Shown here: positions 49,081 to 56,642 of the stretch, piece after piece
Layout: every line of letters starts with the position of its first letter
Position numbering within the stretch: position 1 is the first letter of the stretch
NCBI GenBank assembly: GCA_016282135.1
Contig: JAEEKA010000118.1
Coordinates: forward strand, 1-58,262
Length of the DNA stretch: 58,262 nt
Direction: 5' to 3'
Source: Oscillospiraceae bacterium
GTDB taxonomy: Bacteria; Bacillota; Clostridia; Oscillospirales; Oscillospiraceae
Notes under the pieces: model-generated
The model's input: only the letters and a program-made list of their open reading frames with translations
Told to the model about the DNA's origin: nothing
Databases searched by the model: none
Translations under genes and position numbers: made by a program

Positions 49081-49106
49081 GGGGAAAACGCGATCAGGAG
49101 ACTGAA

Positions 49107-49586
49107 ATGAAAACAGTTACCATCTACACCGACGGCGCCTGCAGCGGGAATCCCGGGCCGGGAGGCTGGGGCGCGATTTTGGAATATCGAGGCCGGGAAA
49201 AGGAGCTCTCCGGGGCTGAGGCCCAGACCACCAACAACCGTATGGAGCTTACCGCGGTCATTTCCGCCCTGGAACAGCTCAAGGAGCCCTGCCGGGTGGA
49301 ACTGTGGTCCGACTCCAAATACGTCACCGACGCCCTGAGCCTGGGCTGGGCCAAGGGTTGGCAGGCCCGGGGCTGGGTCAAGCCCGACAAGAAGCCCGCT
49401 CTGAACCCCGATCTCTGGGAGCGGCTGCTGGCCCTCACGGCACAGCACGAGGTCATTTGCCACTGGGTCAAAGGCCACGCCGACAATCCCAAAAACAACC
49501 GCTGCGACCAGTTGGCCGTAGCGGCACGAGAGGCCATTGTAACCGACGGACGGCAGGGTGCCGTCCCTGCGAACCCTAAGCCATAA
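49107..49586 (+). CDS. rnhA: Ribonuclease HI, with repeat-derived C-terminus
   Basis: The 159-residue enzyme degrades RNA in RNA:DNA hybrids. The catalytic acids are visible in [16 protein letters not shown] (Asp9), [13 protein letters not shown] (Glu), WSDSKYV (Asp) and NNRCDQLAV (Asp). The basic protrusion [11 protein letters not shown] is present. The last roughly 15 residues ([15 protein letters not shown]) are encoded by a palindromic element (49548-49566) of the family at 17948, so the repeat provides the natural C-terminus. Confidence 0.95.
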   Translation: MKTVTIYTDGACSGNPGPGGWGAILEYRGREKELSGAEAQTTNNRMELTAVISALEQLKEPCRVELWSDSKYVTDALSLGWAKGWQARGWVKPDKKPALNPDLWERLLALTAQHEVICHWVKGHADNPKNNRCDQLAVAAREAIVTDGRQGAVPANPKP

Positions 49587-49609
49587 GCCATCGTAAAGGA
49601 GGAAACACC

Positions 49610-50554
49610 ATGAAAAAATCGCAAGTATTCTTCACCCGTGACCTTTCCCCCGAAGGACTGAAAAAGCTCTATGCCCGCATCAGCGCCCCGCTGACCGGAA
49701 AAATCGCCGTGAAGCTCCACACCGGCGAGAAGAACGGCCCCAACATCATCCCCAGCGCCTGGGTGAAGGAATTTTTGGGCGAATGCCTCCCCGAGGCGAC
49801 CATTGTGGAGACCAACACTTTCTACGAGGGCGACCGGGACACCACCGAAAAGCACCGGGAGACCCTGAAGGTCAACGGCTGGACCTTCTGCCCCGTGGAC
49901 ATCATGGACGAGGAAGGCACCGTGGATCTCCCCGTGAAGGGGGGCAAGTGGTTCGATCACATGACCATGGGCAGCCACGTGACCCGCTACGACTCCCTGC
50001 TGGCCCTGACTCACTTCAAGGGCCACGTCATGGGAGGCTTCGGCGGCTCCAACAAGAATCTTGGCATCGGCATGGCCGACGGCAAAATCGGCAAGAAGAT
50101 GATCCACCAGCGGGAGGGCTCCGACGACATGTGGTCCATCGCCATGGACGAGCTCATGGAGCGGATCGCGGAATCCACCAAGGCCACCGTGGATCACTTC
50201 GCCGGCCACATCGCCTATCTGAACGTGCTGCGGAATATGTCCGTCTCCTGTGACTGCGAGGGCACCGGCGCCCAGCCCGTGGTGACCCCCAACATCGGCA
50301 TGGTGGCCTCCCTGGACATTCTGGCGGTGGATCAGGCCAGCGTGGACCTGGTATTTGCCCTGAATCCCGCCGACAACAAGGCTCTGACCGAGCGCATCCA
50401 GACCCGGCACGGCCTGCGTCAGCTTTCCTACATGAAGGAGCTTGGCATGGGCAGCGACGAATACGAGCTGATCGATATCGACCGCAACGACGCCGTGATC
50501 TCCCCCAAGGAGGCCGTGGCCGACGTGGTGCCCTTCTCTCCCTTTGCCCTGTAA
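49610..50554 (+). CDS. DUF362 domain-containing protein
   Basis: The 314-residue protein has the DUF362 layout: IAVKLHTGEKNGPNIIPSAW near the N-terminus, YDSLLALTHFKGHVMGGFGG in the middle and SVSCDCEG with two Cys (about residue 206), followed by NIGMVASLDILAVDQASVDL. DUF362 proteins are presumed metal- or Fe-S-binding, some with ferredoxin domains; this one has no CxxCxxC set and is the short form. aaaggagga precedes the start. A terminator follows. Confidence 0.92.
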   Translation: MKKSQVFFTRDLSPEGLKKLYARISAPLTGKIAVKLHTGEKNGPNIIPSAWVKEFLGECLPEATIVETNTFYEGDRDTTEKHRETLKVNGWTFCPVDIMDEEGTVDLPVKGGKWFDHMTMGSHVTRYDSLLALTHFKGHVMGGFGGSNKNLGIGMADGKIGKKMIHQREGSDDMWSIAMDELMERIAESTKATVDHFAGHIAYLNVLRNMSVSCDCEGTGAQPVVTPNIGMVASLDILAVDQASVDLVFALNPADNKALTERIQTRHGLRQLSYMKELGMGSDEYELIDIDRNDAVISPKEAVADVVPFSPFAL

Positions 50555-50557
50555 AAA

Positions 50558-50588
50558 TAGCCCTCCCGGGACGGGAGGGCTATTCCCT
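50558..50588 (+). terminator. Terminator after DUF362 gene
   Basis: ATAGCCCTCCCG and CGGGAGGGCTAT pair around gga, followed by tcccttt. Confidence 0.85.
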
Positions 50589-50621
50589 TTGGACGCGGAG
50601 CGCCCGGGGATCGTCGCGTTC

Positions 50622-50651
50622 GAATTGGATAAGCTGCGTGGACAGTATAAT
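50622..50651 (+). promoter_or_regulatory. Possible promoter of birA
   Basis: TATAAT at 50646-50651 is clear; candidate -35 boxes (gaattg at 50622 with 18 bp, ttggat at 50625 with 15 bp) are weak. Confidence 0.45.
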
Positions 50652-50719
50652 CGTCTCCCGGCAAATAGTCTGTCGAATGCAGGACCGGAAATAATTAAAA
50701 TTTTTTGGAGGGATCGCCA

Positions 50720-51700
50720 TTGGAAAAGCAGGAGCTGCTGGCGCTGCTGCGCCGGGACAGCTACGTCTCCGGGGCGGAGCTGGGCCGGCGCCTGGGTGTA
50801 ACCCGGGCTGCGGTATCCAAGGCAGTAGCCGCGCTGAAAAAAGATGGCTATGCCATCGACTCCGTTCCCAACCGGGGCCATCGGCTCATGGCGGAGCCCG
50901 ATCTGCTGACCCGGGAAGGAATCCTGGAAGCTCTGGGCTCCCATCCCTGGGCCGGGACAGTGGAGGTCCTGCCCACCGTGGACTCCACCAACAACTACCT
51001 GAAAACCCAGGGGGCCGCCGGCGCCCCTCACGGAACCGTCGTCATTGCCGACTGTCAGACCGGGGGCCGGGGGCGGCTGGGCCGGAGCTTTGACTCCGCT
51101 CCCGGCGTGGGGCTCTATCTCTCGGTCCTGCTCCGGCCCGCCTGCCCGCCCCAGGCCCTTATGACCCTGACGGCCCAGGCCGCCGTGGCCACACGACGGG
51201 CCATTCGCGCCGCTACCGGCGCGGAGGCCGGAATCAAGTGGGTCAACGACCTGGTCTTGAACGGGCGGAAGCTCTGCGGGATTCTGACGGAGCTCTCCAT
51301 CGAGGCGGAAAGCGGTCTGGTAAGCTATGCTGTGGTGGGCGTGGGCGTGAACTGCAACCGGGCGGAAGAAGACTTCCCTCCGGCCCTGCGGGATACCGCA
51401 GGCTCTCTCCTTTCCGAGACAGGAAATCGGGTAAGCCGGAACGTCCTGGCCGCAGCTATGATCCGGGCACTCTCGGCCCTGCCGAAACTGGATTGGCAGG
51501 CGGAGTACCGTTCCGCCTGCGTGAACCTGGGCAAGGTCGTACAAATTCTTGCCCCCGGCCAGCCGCCCCGGCTTGGAAAGGCCCTGGACGTGGGCCCACA
51601 GGCGGAATTGATCGTTCAGACCGAATCGGGCACAGAGGCCGTCCAATCCGGCGAGGTCTCTGTCCGTGGATTGTACGGGTACGTTCCAGTTGAGAATTGA
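50720..51700 (+). CDS. birA: Bifunctional biotin ligase/biotin operon repressor BirA
   Basis: The 326-residue protein has an N-terminal winged helix (SGAELGRRLGVTRAAVSKAV, about residues 17-36), the biotin-adenylate site QTGGRGRLGRSF (about 113-124), the catalytic lysine in KWVNDLVLNGRKLCGIL and a C-terminal SH3-like domain (GKALDVGPQAELIVQTESG). It charges biotin onto carboxylases and can repress biotin genes. A TTG start at 50720 is preferred because ggaggg lies 7 nt upstream; an earlier TTG at 50705 overlaps that site. The stop TGA is part of a TGAGAAT heptad repeat. Confidence 0.94.
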   Translation: MEKQELLALLRRDSYVSGAELGRRLGVTRAAVSKAVAALKKDGYAIDSVPNRGHRLMAEPDLLTREGILEALGSHPWAGTVEVLPTVDSTNNYLKTQGAAGAPHGTVVIADCQTGGRGRLGRSFDSAPGVGLYLSVLLRPACPPQALMTLTAQAAVATRRAIRAATGAEAGIKWVNDLVLNGRKLCGILTELSIEAESGLVSYAVVGVGVNCNRAEEDFPPALRDTAGSLLSETGNRVSRNVLAAAMIRALSALPKLDWQAEYRSACVNLGKVVQILAPGQPPRLGKALDVGPQAELIVQTESGTEAVQSGEVSVRGLYGYVPVEN

Positions 51701-51722
51701 GAAGTGAGAATTGAGAATTATC
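51688..51722. repeat. TGAGAAT-type repeat covering the birA stop codon
   Basis: Short direct repeats (TGAGAAT, TGAGAAG, TGAGAAT, TGAGAAT) begin in the last birA codons and include its TGA stop. Confidence 0.8.
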
Positions 51723-51743
51723 CTGTAACGCAGGGCTTTCGCA

Positions 51744-51874
51744 GCGGCGCACACCGGTGCGCCGCGGAACCGCGGACAAGCAATGCTTGTCCCTACGAAC
51801 GCTGAACCGTGGCGCACTGGTGTGCGCCGCTACGGGCTCTAAACCCTGAACCACGGACGGCAGAGTTGCCGTCC
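51744..51874. repeat. Four-hairpin palindromic cluster between birA and pepT
   Basis: GCGGCGCAC/GTGCGCCGC (51744-51765), a GGACAAGCA/TGCTTGTCC unit (51772-51792), GGCGCAC/GTGCGCC (51811-51828) and GGACGGCA/TGCCGTCC (51855-51874). The first and third share a stem, and the second and fourth match elements elsewhere in the window. Confidence 0.85.
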
Positions 51875-51906
51875 CTGCACAATACACAGAAACAAGGAGG
51901 ATCCCC

Positions 51907-53106
51907 ATGAAAGTTACCGAGCGATTTTTGAAGTACGTTTCCTTCGACACCCAATCCGACGAAAACAGCGAAAGCTGTCCCTCTACGGAGAAGCAGAAGC
52001 TGCTGGGCGCCTGCATCGTGGAGGACATGAAGTCCATTGGCATCACTGACGCCCGGATGGACGCGGACGGCTACGTCTACGGCTCCGTCCCCGGCACCGC
52101 AGAGGGCCCCGTGATCGGCCTGATTGCCCACATGGACACCGCCCCCGACTGCTCCGGCAAGGACATCAAGCCCCGGATCGTAGAATACAAGGGCGGGGAC
52201 CTGGTGCTGAATGAGGCGGAAAAGGTCGTCATGAAGGTCAAGGACTTCCCCAGCCTGAAATGGAATGAGGGCAAGCACCTGATCGTCACCGACGGCACTA
52301 CCCTGCTGGGTGCCGACGACAAGGCGGGCATTGCGGAGATTCTCACCGCCGTGGAGGAGCTGCTGGCCGAGGGCGGCCCCCGGGTTCCCATTCGCATCGG
52401 CTTCACCCCCGACGAGGAGATCGGCCGGGGCGCGGATCGCTTTGATGTGAAGGGCTTCGGCGCGGACTTCGCCTACACCGCCGACGGCGGCACCCTGGGC
52501 GAGCTGGAATACGAGAACTTCAACGCCGCCGGGGCCACGGTGGTATGCAAGGGCGTCTCCATCCACCCGGGCAGCGCCAAGGGCCGGATGATCAACGCCA
52601 TGCAGGTGGCGGTGGACTTCCACGCCATGCTGCCCACCCAGGAGCGGCCCGAGTACACCGAGGGCTACGAGGGCTTCTCCATGCTGCACGGCATGGAGGG
52701 CGACGTGGAATCCGCCACGCTCCGCTACATCATCCGGGATCATGACCGCTTCAAGTTCGAGCAGAAAAAGGCCCGGTTCCAGAGCATCGCCGCCTATCTG
52801 AACGAGCGCTATGGAGAGGGAACCGTCAACGTCCAGCTGAAAGACAGCTACTACAACATGAAGGAAAAAATTCTGCCCGTGATGCACGTAGTGGAGCGGG
52901 CCAAGGCTGCCATGACCGCCGCCGGGATGAACCCCGTAACAGTTCCCGTTCGCGGCGGCACGGACGGCGCCCGGCTGAGCTTCGAGGGCCTGCCCTGTCC
53001 CAATCTCTGCACCGGCGGTGAGAACTATCACGGCCGCTTTGAGTACATCCCCGTGGAGGACATGGAACGCTGCGTGGAGATGCTCAAAAACATCGTTAAG
53101 CCGTGA
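51907..53106 (+). CDS. pepT: Peptidase T (tripeptide aminopeptidase)
   Basis: The 399-residue M20B di-zinc peptidase removes N-terminal residues from tripeptides. LIAHMDTAPDCSG (about 73-85), TTLLGADDKAGIAEI (bridging Asp, about 134-148), GFTPDEEIGRGADRFD (catalytic Glu pair) and the C-terminal GGTDGARLSFEGLPCPN with GGENYHGRFE are all present. caaggagg lies before the ATG. fliB starts with a GTG overlapping its stop. Confidence 0.97.
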   Translation: MKVTERFLKYVSFDTQSDENSESCPSTEKQKLLGACIVEDMKSIGITDARMDADGYVYGSVPGTAEGPVIGLIAHMDTAPDCSGKDIKPRIVEYKGGDLVLNEAEKVVMKVKDFPSLKWNEGKHLIVTDGTTLLGADDKAGIAEILTAVEELLAEGGPRVPIRIGFTPDEEIGRGADRFDVKGFGADFAYTADGGTLGELEYENFNAAGATVVCKGVSIHPGSAKGRMINAMQVAVDFHAMLPTQERPEYTEGYEGFSMLHGMEGDVESATLRYIIRDHDRFKFEQKKARFQSIAAYLNERYGEGTVNVQLKDSYYNMKEKILPVMHVVERAKAAMTAAGMNPVTVPVRGGTDGARLSFEGLPCPNLCTGGENYHGRFEYIPVEDMERCVEMLKNIVKP

Positions 53107-54200
53107 AGCACCTGGCTCCAACCACCTTCCGGGCCTTCGCCTGCGCCGCCGGAAGCTGCCCGGACAGCTGCTGCCGGGCGGGCTGGGAGATCGTCCCGGA
53201 TGAGGAAACCCTGAACCTGTATCGGACTCTGCCCGGCAAAGCAGGCGAGCGGGTCCGGGCGGGGATCATCCCAGCCCATAGGGGCGGTCATCAGCCGCCC
53301 GCAGAACCGGAGGAGCCCCTGCTGCGTCAAAACGACGCCCGGGTCTGCGTTTTGCTGGACCCGGACGGGCTCTGCCACGTCCAAAGGAATTTCGGGCACG
53401 AGGCCCTCTGCCGGGTCTGCCGGGAATATCCCCGCTTCCACCGGGAGTTCGGCAATCTCACTGAGCACGGCGTCAGTCTGAGCTGCCCTACGGCCTACGC
53501 CCTGGCAGTCAATGCCCAATTGGAGTGGGAGACCTGGGAGGACCAGGCCCCGGTGGTCCCCAACGAGCTGGACCCGGAGGCCTATCTGCGGCTCCGCCGG
53601 GGGCGGGAACTGGCTTTGGAGCTGCTGGCCCGGGAAGAGCTGCCGCTGCAGCGGCGGATCGAGCTGGTCCGGCGGCTGGCGGCCTCCATGCAGGCCGCGC
53701 CGGAAAAGCGGATCCACCATGACTGGGCCCTGCGGCTGCGAAGGTGGGAAACAGGGATCAGGGCGCGGCAAGCCGGGATCAGGGGTCGCAGGCAAGCCGC
53801 TGTAGGGGCGGTCATTGGCCGCCCGCCGGACACTTGTTATTTGTCCGCGCCGGATCGTCTGGCAGAACGCTTCGCCGGCTTGGAGATTCTCTCGCCCGCG
53901 TGGGAGGAGAAGTTAGCGCAGTTTCGGACGCGTTATAAAAACGGGTCGGACGCACAATGCGCGCTTCTGCAAACCGACAGGCCGGAGGTCTACGCCCGGT
54001 ATCTGGCTTACAGCCTCTACAAATACTGGCTGGACGCCCTGGACGACGGAAACCTGGCGGGCCGGGTGGAACGGAGCGTCTCCATGACTCTGCTGGGCCT
54101 GGCTATGGATCGGGCATTCCCCGGAGAGGGACCCTTCCTGCAGCGGATCAGCCGGGAGATCGAGCACTGCGAGGAGAACCTTTCAGCCCTTCTGCGATGA
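53103..54200 (+). CDS. fliB: FliB-like lysine-N-methylase with repeat insertions
   Basis: The 365-residue protein has the FliB signature FACAAGSCPDSCCRAGWEI followed by further Cys (CVLLDPDGLCHV, CRVCREYPRFH, LSCPTAYAL), which probably bind an Fe-S cluster. FliB methylates flagellin lysines in enterobacteria; homologues are widespread in Clostridia, also without flagella, and no flagellar gene lies in this window. GTG start overlaps the pepT stop. Two palindromic elements are read in frame: one at about residues 58-66 and a longer one at about 215-250 (GIRARQAGIRGRRQAAVGAV). Downstream motifs continue, so the gene is intact. Confidence 0.87.
   Translation: MKHLAPTTFRAFACAAGSCPDSCCRAGWEIVPDEETLNLYRTLPGKAGERVRAGIIPAHRGGHQPPAEPEEPLLRQNDARVCVLLDPDGLCHVQRNFGHEALCRVCREYPRFHREFGNLTEHGVSLSCPTAYALAVNAQLEWETWEDQAPVVPNELDPEAYLRLRRGRELALELLAREELPLQRRIELVRRLAASMQAAPEKRIHHDWALRLRRWETGIRARQAGIRGRRQAAVGAVIGRPPDTCYLSAPDRLAERFAGLEILSPAWEEKLAQFRTRYKNGSDAQCALLQTDRPEVYARYLAYSLYKYWLDALDDGNLAGRVERSVSMTLLGLAMDRAFPGEGPFLQRISREIEHCEENLSALLR
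53279..53300 (+). repeat. Palindromic element inside fliB, first
   Basis: GGGCGGT and GCCGCCC pair around catca, preceded by tag; same family as 53802 and 45258. Confidence 0.75.
53750..53850 (+). repeat. Palindromic and gggatca-type repeat inside fliB, second
   Basis: GGGATCA-type heptads are followed by GTAGGGGCGGTCATTGGCCG and its CCC end (53802-53824), then GGACA/TGTCC (53827-53845). Read in frame. Confidence 0.8.
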
Positions 54201-54218
54201 TTCCATGCAAGGAAAAGC

Positions 54219-54250
54219 AACCCCGGAACGGGCAAAGCCGTTCCGGGGTT
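54219..54250. terminator. Bidirectional terminator between fliB and lipoprotein gene
   Basis: AACCCCGGAACGG pairs with CCGTTCCGGGGTT around a 6-nt loop. Confidence 0.85.
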
Positions 54251-54265
54251 GTTCTGTTGCTCGAT

Positions 54266-55144
54266 TTACTTGCGGGTGAACTCCATAGGCAGCATGGCCT
54301 TGTACATCTCTTCGGATGCATCCCCGTTGGGAACAGAGGTCACGGTCAGGACGCCGTTTCCGATCTGGACGGTCATGTATTTTTCCGGATCGGCGGTTTT
54401 GCCCTCATCTACCACATAAAGCTTGCCGTCCGCAATGCGCCAGTAGCCCTCACGGGTAGCTTCCTTGATTTGCGCCACCATTTCGTCGGGGTTCATCTGG
54501 CTCGCAACCTGGGCCGCAAGCTGCTCGCCAAACTGCTCCACGGTCATGCCTTGCTGCTTCAGCGCCTCGGCAAACTGCTCCTCAGTCATCCCGGACATGC
54601 TGGCCATCGAGGGCAGCAAAGCCTCGACCAACGCGGGAACCATAGCCTCGACAGCAGCTCTGGCGGACTCCTCGTCGATGCCGAAGGTGCAGCTGCCGTC
54701 GGCCCGGAGATCCAGAACCACGTCCATGGTGATGTTGGAGAAAGCGGACATCAGGGCTTCGCCCATCTCACCCAACTGTGCCAGCTCTTCCGAACCGGCG
54801 GCGGACTCCATCACCTTGCCATAGTCCACGGTGTAGACCCAGGTTCCGACGAGGTCGGCGTTGATTTCAGCATTGCTGATGGCGGCAAAGGGATCGTCTC
54901 CGTTGGGCGCGCTGGGCGCTTCCGTGGTGGGAGCCGCAGTGGGGGCTTCCGTGGTGGGTGCTGCCGTGGCAGGCTTTTCTGTGGTTGCGGTGTTCTCCTT
55001 GGTGGGCTCTGTCTTGGCTGCGGTAGTGGCGGGTTCGGAGCTTCCGAACAGGTCCGTCTTTCCGCCGCCCTCAGCGCAGGCAGCCAGAGAGAACACCATC
55101 GCCAGGGCCAGCAGGAGGGCCGTCAGTTTTTTCATTGTTTTCAT
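54266..55144 (-). CDS. Putative lipoprotein with Thr/Glu/Ala-Pro linker
   Basis: The 292-residue protein has a lipoprotein signal peptide (hydrophobic residues about 8-20, lipobox SLAAC), a low-complexity linker of TTEAP-type repeats (about 35-80), and a C-terminal domain of about 200 residues with the pattern LVGTWVYTVDYGKVM, a helical Met-rich middle (MTEEQFAEALKQQGMTVEQF) and an EGYWRIADGKLYVVDEG beta section. The lipocalin-like 'GTW...W...LYV' pattern is common in Clostridia lipoproteins of unknown function. The start at 55144 is preferred; an ATG at 55135 is also possible. Monocistronic with its own promoter. Confidence 0.82.
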   Translation of the reverse strand: MKTMKKLTALLLALAMVFSLAACAEGGGKTDLFGSSEPATTAAKTEPTKENTATTEKPATAAPTTEAPTAAPTTEAPSAPNGDDPFAAISNAEINADLVGTWVYTVDYGKVMESAAGSEELAQLGEMGEALMSAFSNITMDVVLDLRADGSCTFGIDEESARAAVEAMVPALVEALLPSMASMSGMTEEQFAEALKQQGMTVEQFGEQLAAQVASQMNPDEMVAQIKEATREGYWRIADGKLYVVDEGKTADPEKYMTVQIGNGVLTVTSVPNGDASEEMYKAMLPMEFTRK

Positions 55145-55190
55145 AATCCTTTTTCCTTTCAAGTATTTCGGGGGTCCCGATTTTTGCCCC

Positions 55191-55219
55191 ATTATACACG
55201 ATAGTTTGTTGCCGGTCAA
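55191..55219 (-). promoter_or_regulatory. Promoter of lipoprotein gene
   Basis: On the minus strand TTGACC (plus 55214-55219), 17 bp, TATAAT (plus 55191-55196). Confidence 0.85.
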
Positions 55220-55321
55220 GCCCCGGCCATGCAAATTCGGCAATAATCACCGTTCTGCCCCGGAATATCCGTGCCTCAAAGGGAAATTTGTGCAGTATTA
55301 CGAGGGAAAGCTTTGCCCGTT

Positions 55322-55352
55322 GGTATATCCGCCCCCCGCTTCGGGCATACTC
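55322..55352 (+). promoter_or_regulatory. Forespore (sigma-F/G-like) promoter of spoIIQ
   Basis: GGTATA (55322-55327), 18 bp, CATACTC (55346-55352) resembles sigma-F/sigma-G consensus rather than sigma-A. It stands 20 bp before the ATG, with ggaggtg in between. In Bacillus spoIIQ is controlled by these factors. Confidence 0.55.
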
Positions 55353-55371
55353 TGGTCGGAGGTGTATTACC

Positions 55372-56100
55372 ATGAAATGGAAACAACTGAAGAAAAAACT
55401 CTCCGGCGACAGGGGCTACTACCTGGCCCTGGCCGTCTGCACGGCGGCTGTGGCCGCGTCCGGCTGGCTCTTCATGGACAGCCTGCGCCGGGAGGAGCCT
55501 GAGGCTCAGCTTCCCGACGCAGTCCAGGCCGCTGTTCTGCCCACCCTGCCCGGGCTCAGCGGGAACATCCTTCCCGCCCCGGACTCCCAGATCCCGTCTG
55601 TAAAGCCCAACCGCCCCGCCATCCCCGTGGCCCCGGAGACGGAAGCGCCCACAGAGGCGCCGCCCCAGACCCAAAAGCCCGCGGAGCGGCCCAAGGCCGT
55701 TCGCTTCCGTCCGGTGGATGGAGCCGTAGTCCAGGGCTACAGCATGGACAAGCTGGCCTTCAACCCCACCACCCGGGACTGGCGCACCCACGCGGGCATG
55801 GATCTTTCCGCGCCGGAGGGCAGCGAGGTCTGTTCCGCGGCGGAAGGCACCGTTTTGTCGGTCTTTGACGACGATATGCTGGGCCGGACCGTAATCCTCC
55901 AGCACGAGGACGGCTGGGTGACCCACTACGCCAATCTGGCGGAGGAAGTTCCCGTCCGGGCCGGAGACCGGGTCTCCGCCGGGCAGGTCATCGGCGCCGT
56001 GGGCAAAACCGCCCTGAGCGAGGTCGGCAGCGAACCCCATCTGCACTTCGCGGTATATAGAAACAACGTCCCCCAGGACCCGGAGGCCTTCCTCGGGTAA
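55372..56100 (+). CDS. spoIIQ: SpoIIQ-like M23 (LytM) family protein
   Basis: The 242-residue protein has a short cytoplasmic end, one membrane helix (about 19-36), a Pro-rich linker (about 60-105) and a C-terminal LytM domain. The opening VVQGYSMDKLAFNPTTRDWR and the zinc residues THAGMD (HxxxD) and PHLHF (HxH) are intact, as in clostridial SpoIIQ, where the endopeptidase is active. SpoIIQ in the forespore membrane pairs with SpoIIIAH to hold the engulfing membranes. The start at 55372 follows ggaggtg; an upstream start at 55288 would precede the promoter. Confidence 0.88.
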   Translation: MKWKQLKKKLSGDRGYYLALAVCTAAVAASGWLFMDSLRREEPEAQLPDAVQAAVLPTLPGLSGNILPAPDSQIPSVKPNRPAIPVAPETEAPTEAPPQTQKPAERPKAVRFRPVDGAVVQGYSMDKLAFNPTTRDWRTHAGMDLSAPEGSEVCSAAEGTVLSVFDDDMLGRTVILQHEDGWVTHYANLAEEVPVRAGDRVSAGQVIGAVGKTALSEVGSEPHLHFAVYRNNVPQDPEAFLG

Positions 56101-56158
56101 GAACTGCGGCAGCCCCAAAACGGAGCTGCCGCAAACTGTTTTCACAGAATGGCGCCGC

Positions 56159-56569
56159 TTACATGTATTTCTTCAGCCCGGCAGGAGCTGCCTCGGGATC
56201 TACCCGGGCCGTCATGGTGAAGCTGATGCCGTTTTCCTGGCCGAAGTGCTCACACCAGGCGCAGAAATCCGCCATGACCGCCGGATCGTCGGTGCCCAGC
56301 AGACGGTGAATGCTCTTGAGGTAGAGATGGGTGATGTCGAAGTTGCCGGCATGGAGGCCGGAGATAAAGGCCTTGAGGGACGCAATGCCCTCCAGCTGAT
56401 ATGTCTGGTATTCGATGAGGCGGACCTTGTAATTCAGATCGTAGCGCAGGGAGGTTTTGAGCTCGATACAGACCAGGCTGCCCTGCTCCTTCTCCACTGC
56501 TTCGTTGATTTCTGCGACCATCTGTTGGGTTTTGCCGGTGCCGCTCAGACCGGCGATAAGCTTGACCAT
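56159..56569 (-). CDS. Small P-loop (Walker A) protein of unknown function
   Basis: The 136-residue protein begins MVKLIAGLSGTGKTQQMV, a perfect Walker A near the N-terminus, and continues with alternating strands and helices (SLVCIELKTSLRYDLNYKVR, GNFDITHLYLKSIHRLLG). A likely Walker B acidic strand is not obvious; the size suits a minimal nucleotide-binding fold similar to Zeta-toxin or thymidine-kinase cores but I cannot assign it. It lies about 70 nt downstream of pgi on the same strand, with gaggaga-type ribosome site, and may be co-transcribed. Confidence 0.82.
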   Translation of the reverse strand: MVKLIAGLSGTGKTQQMVAEINEAVEKEQGSLVCIELKTSLRYDLNYKVRLIEYQTYQLEGIASLKAFISGLHAGNFDITHLYLKSIHRLLGTDDPAVMADFCAWCEHFGQENGISFTMTARVDPEAAPAGLKKYM

Positions 56570-56642
56570 AGGAAATCGTCTCCTTTATGTTGTATTTGGA
56601 AGATCCCATCCCGGGAAGCGTCCGGGAATACGGGATCGCAGT

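Noticed and set aside
53103-54200. Evidence for flagella from the fliB gene
   Set aside because: No other flagellar gene is in the window and FliB homologues occur in non-motile Clostridia.
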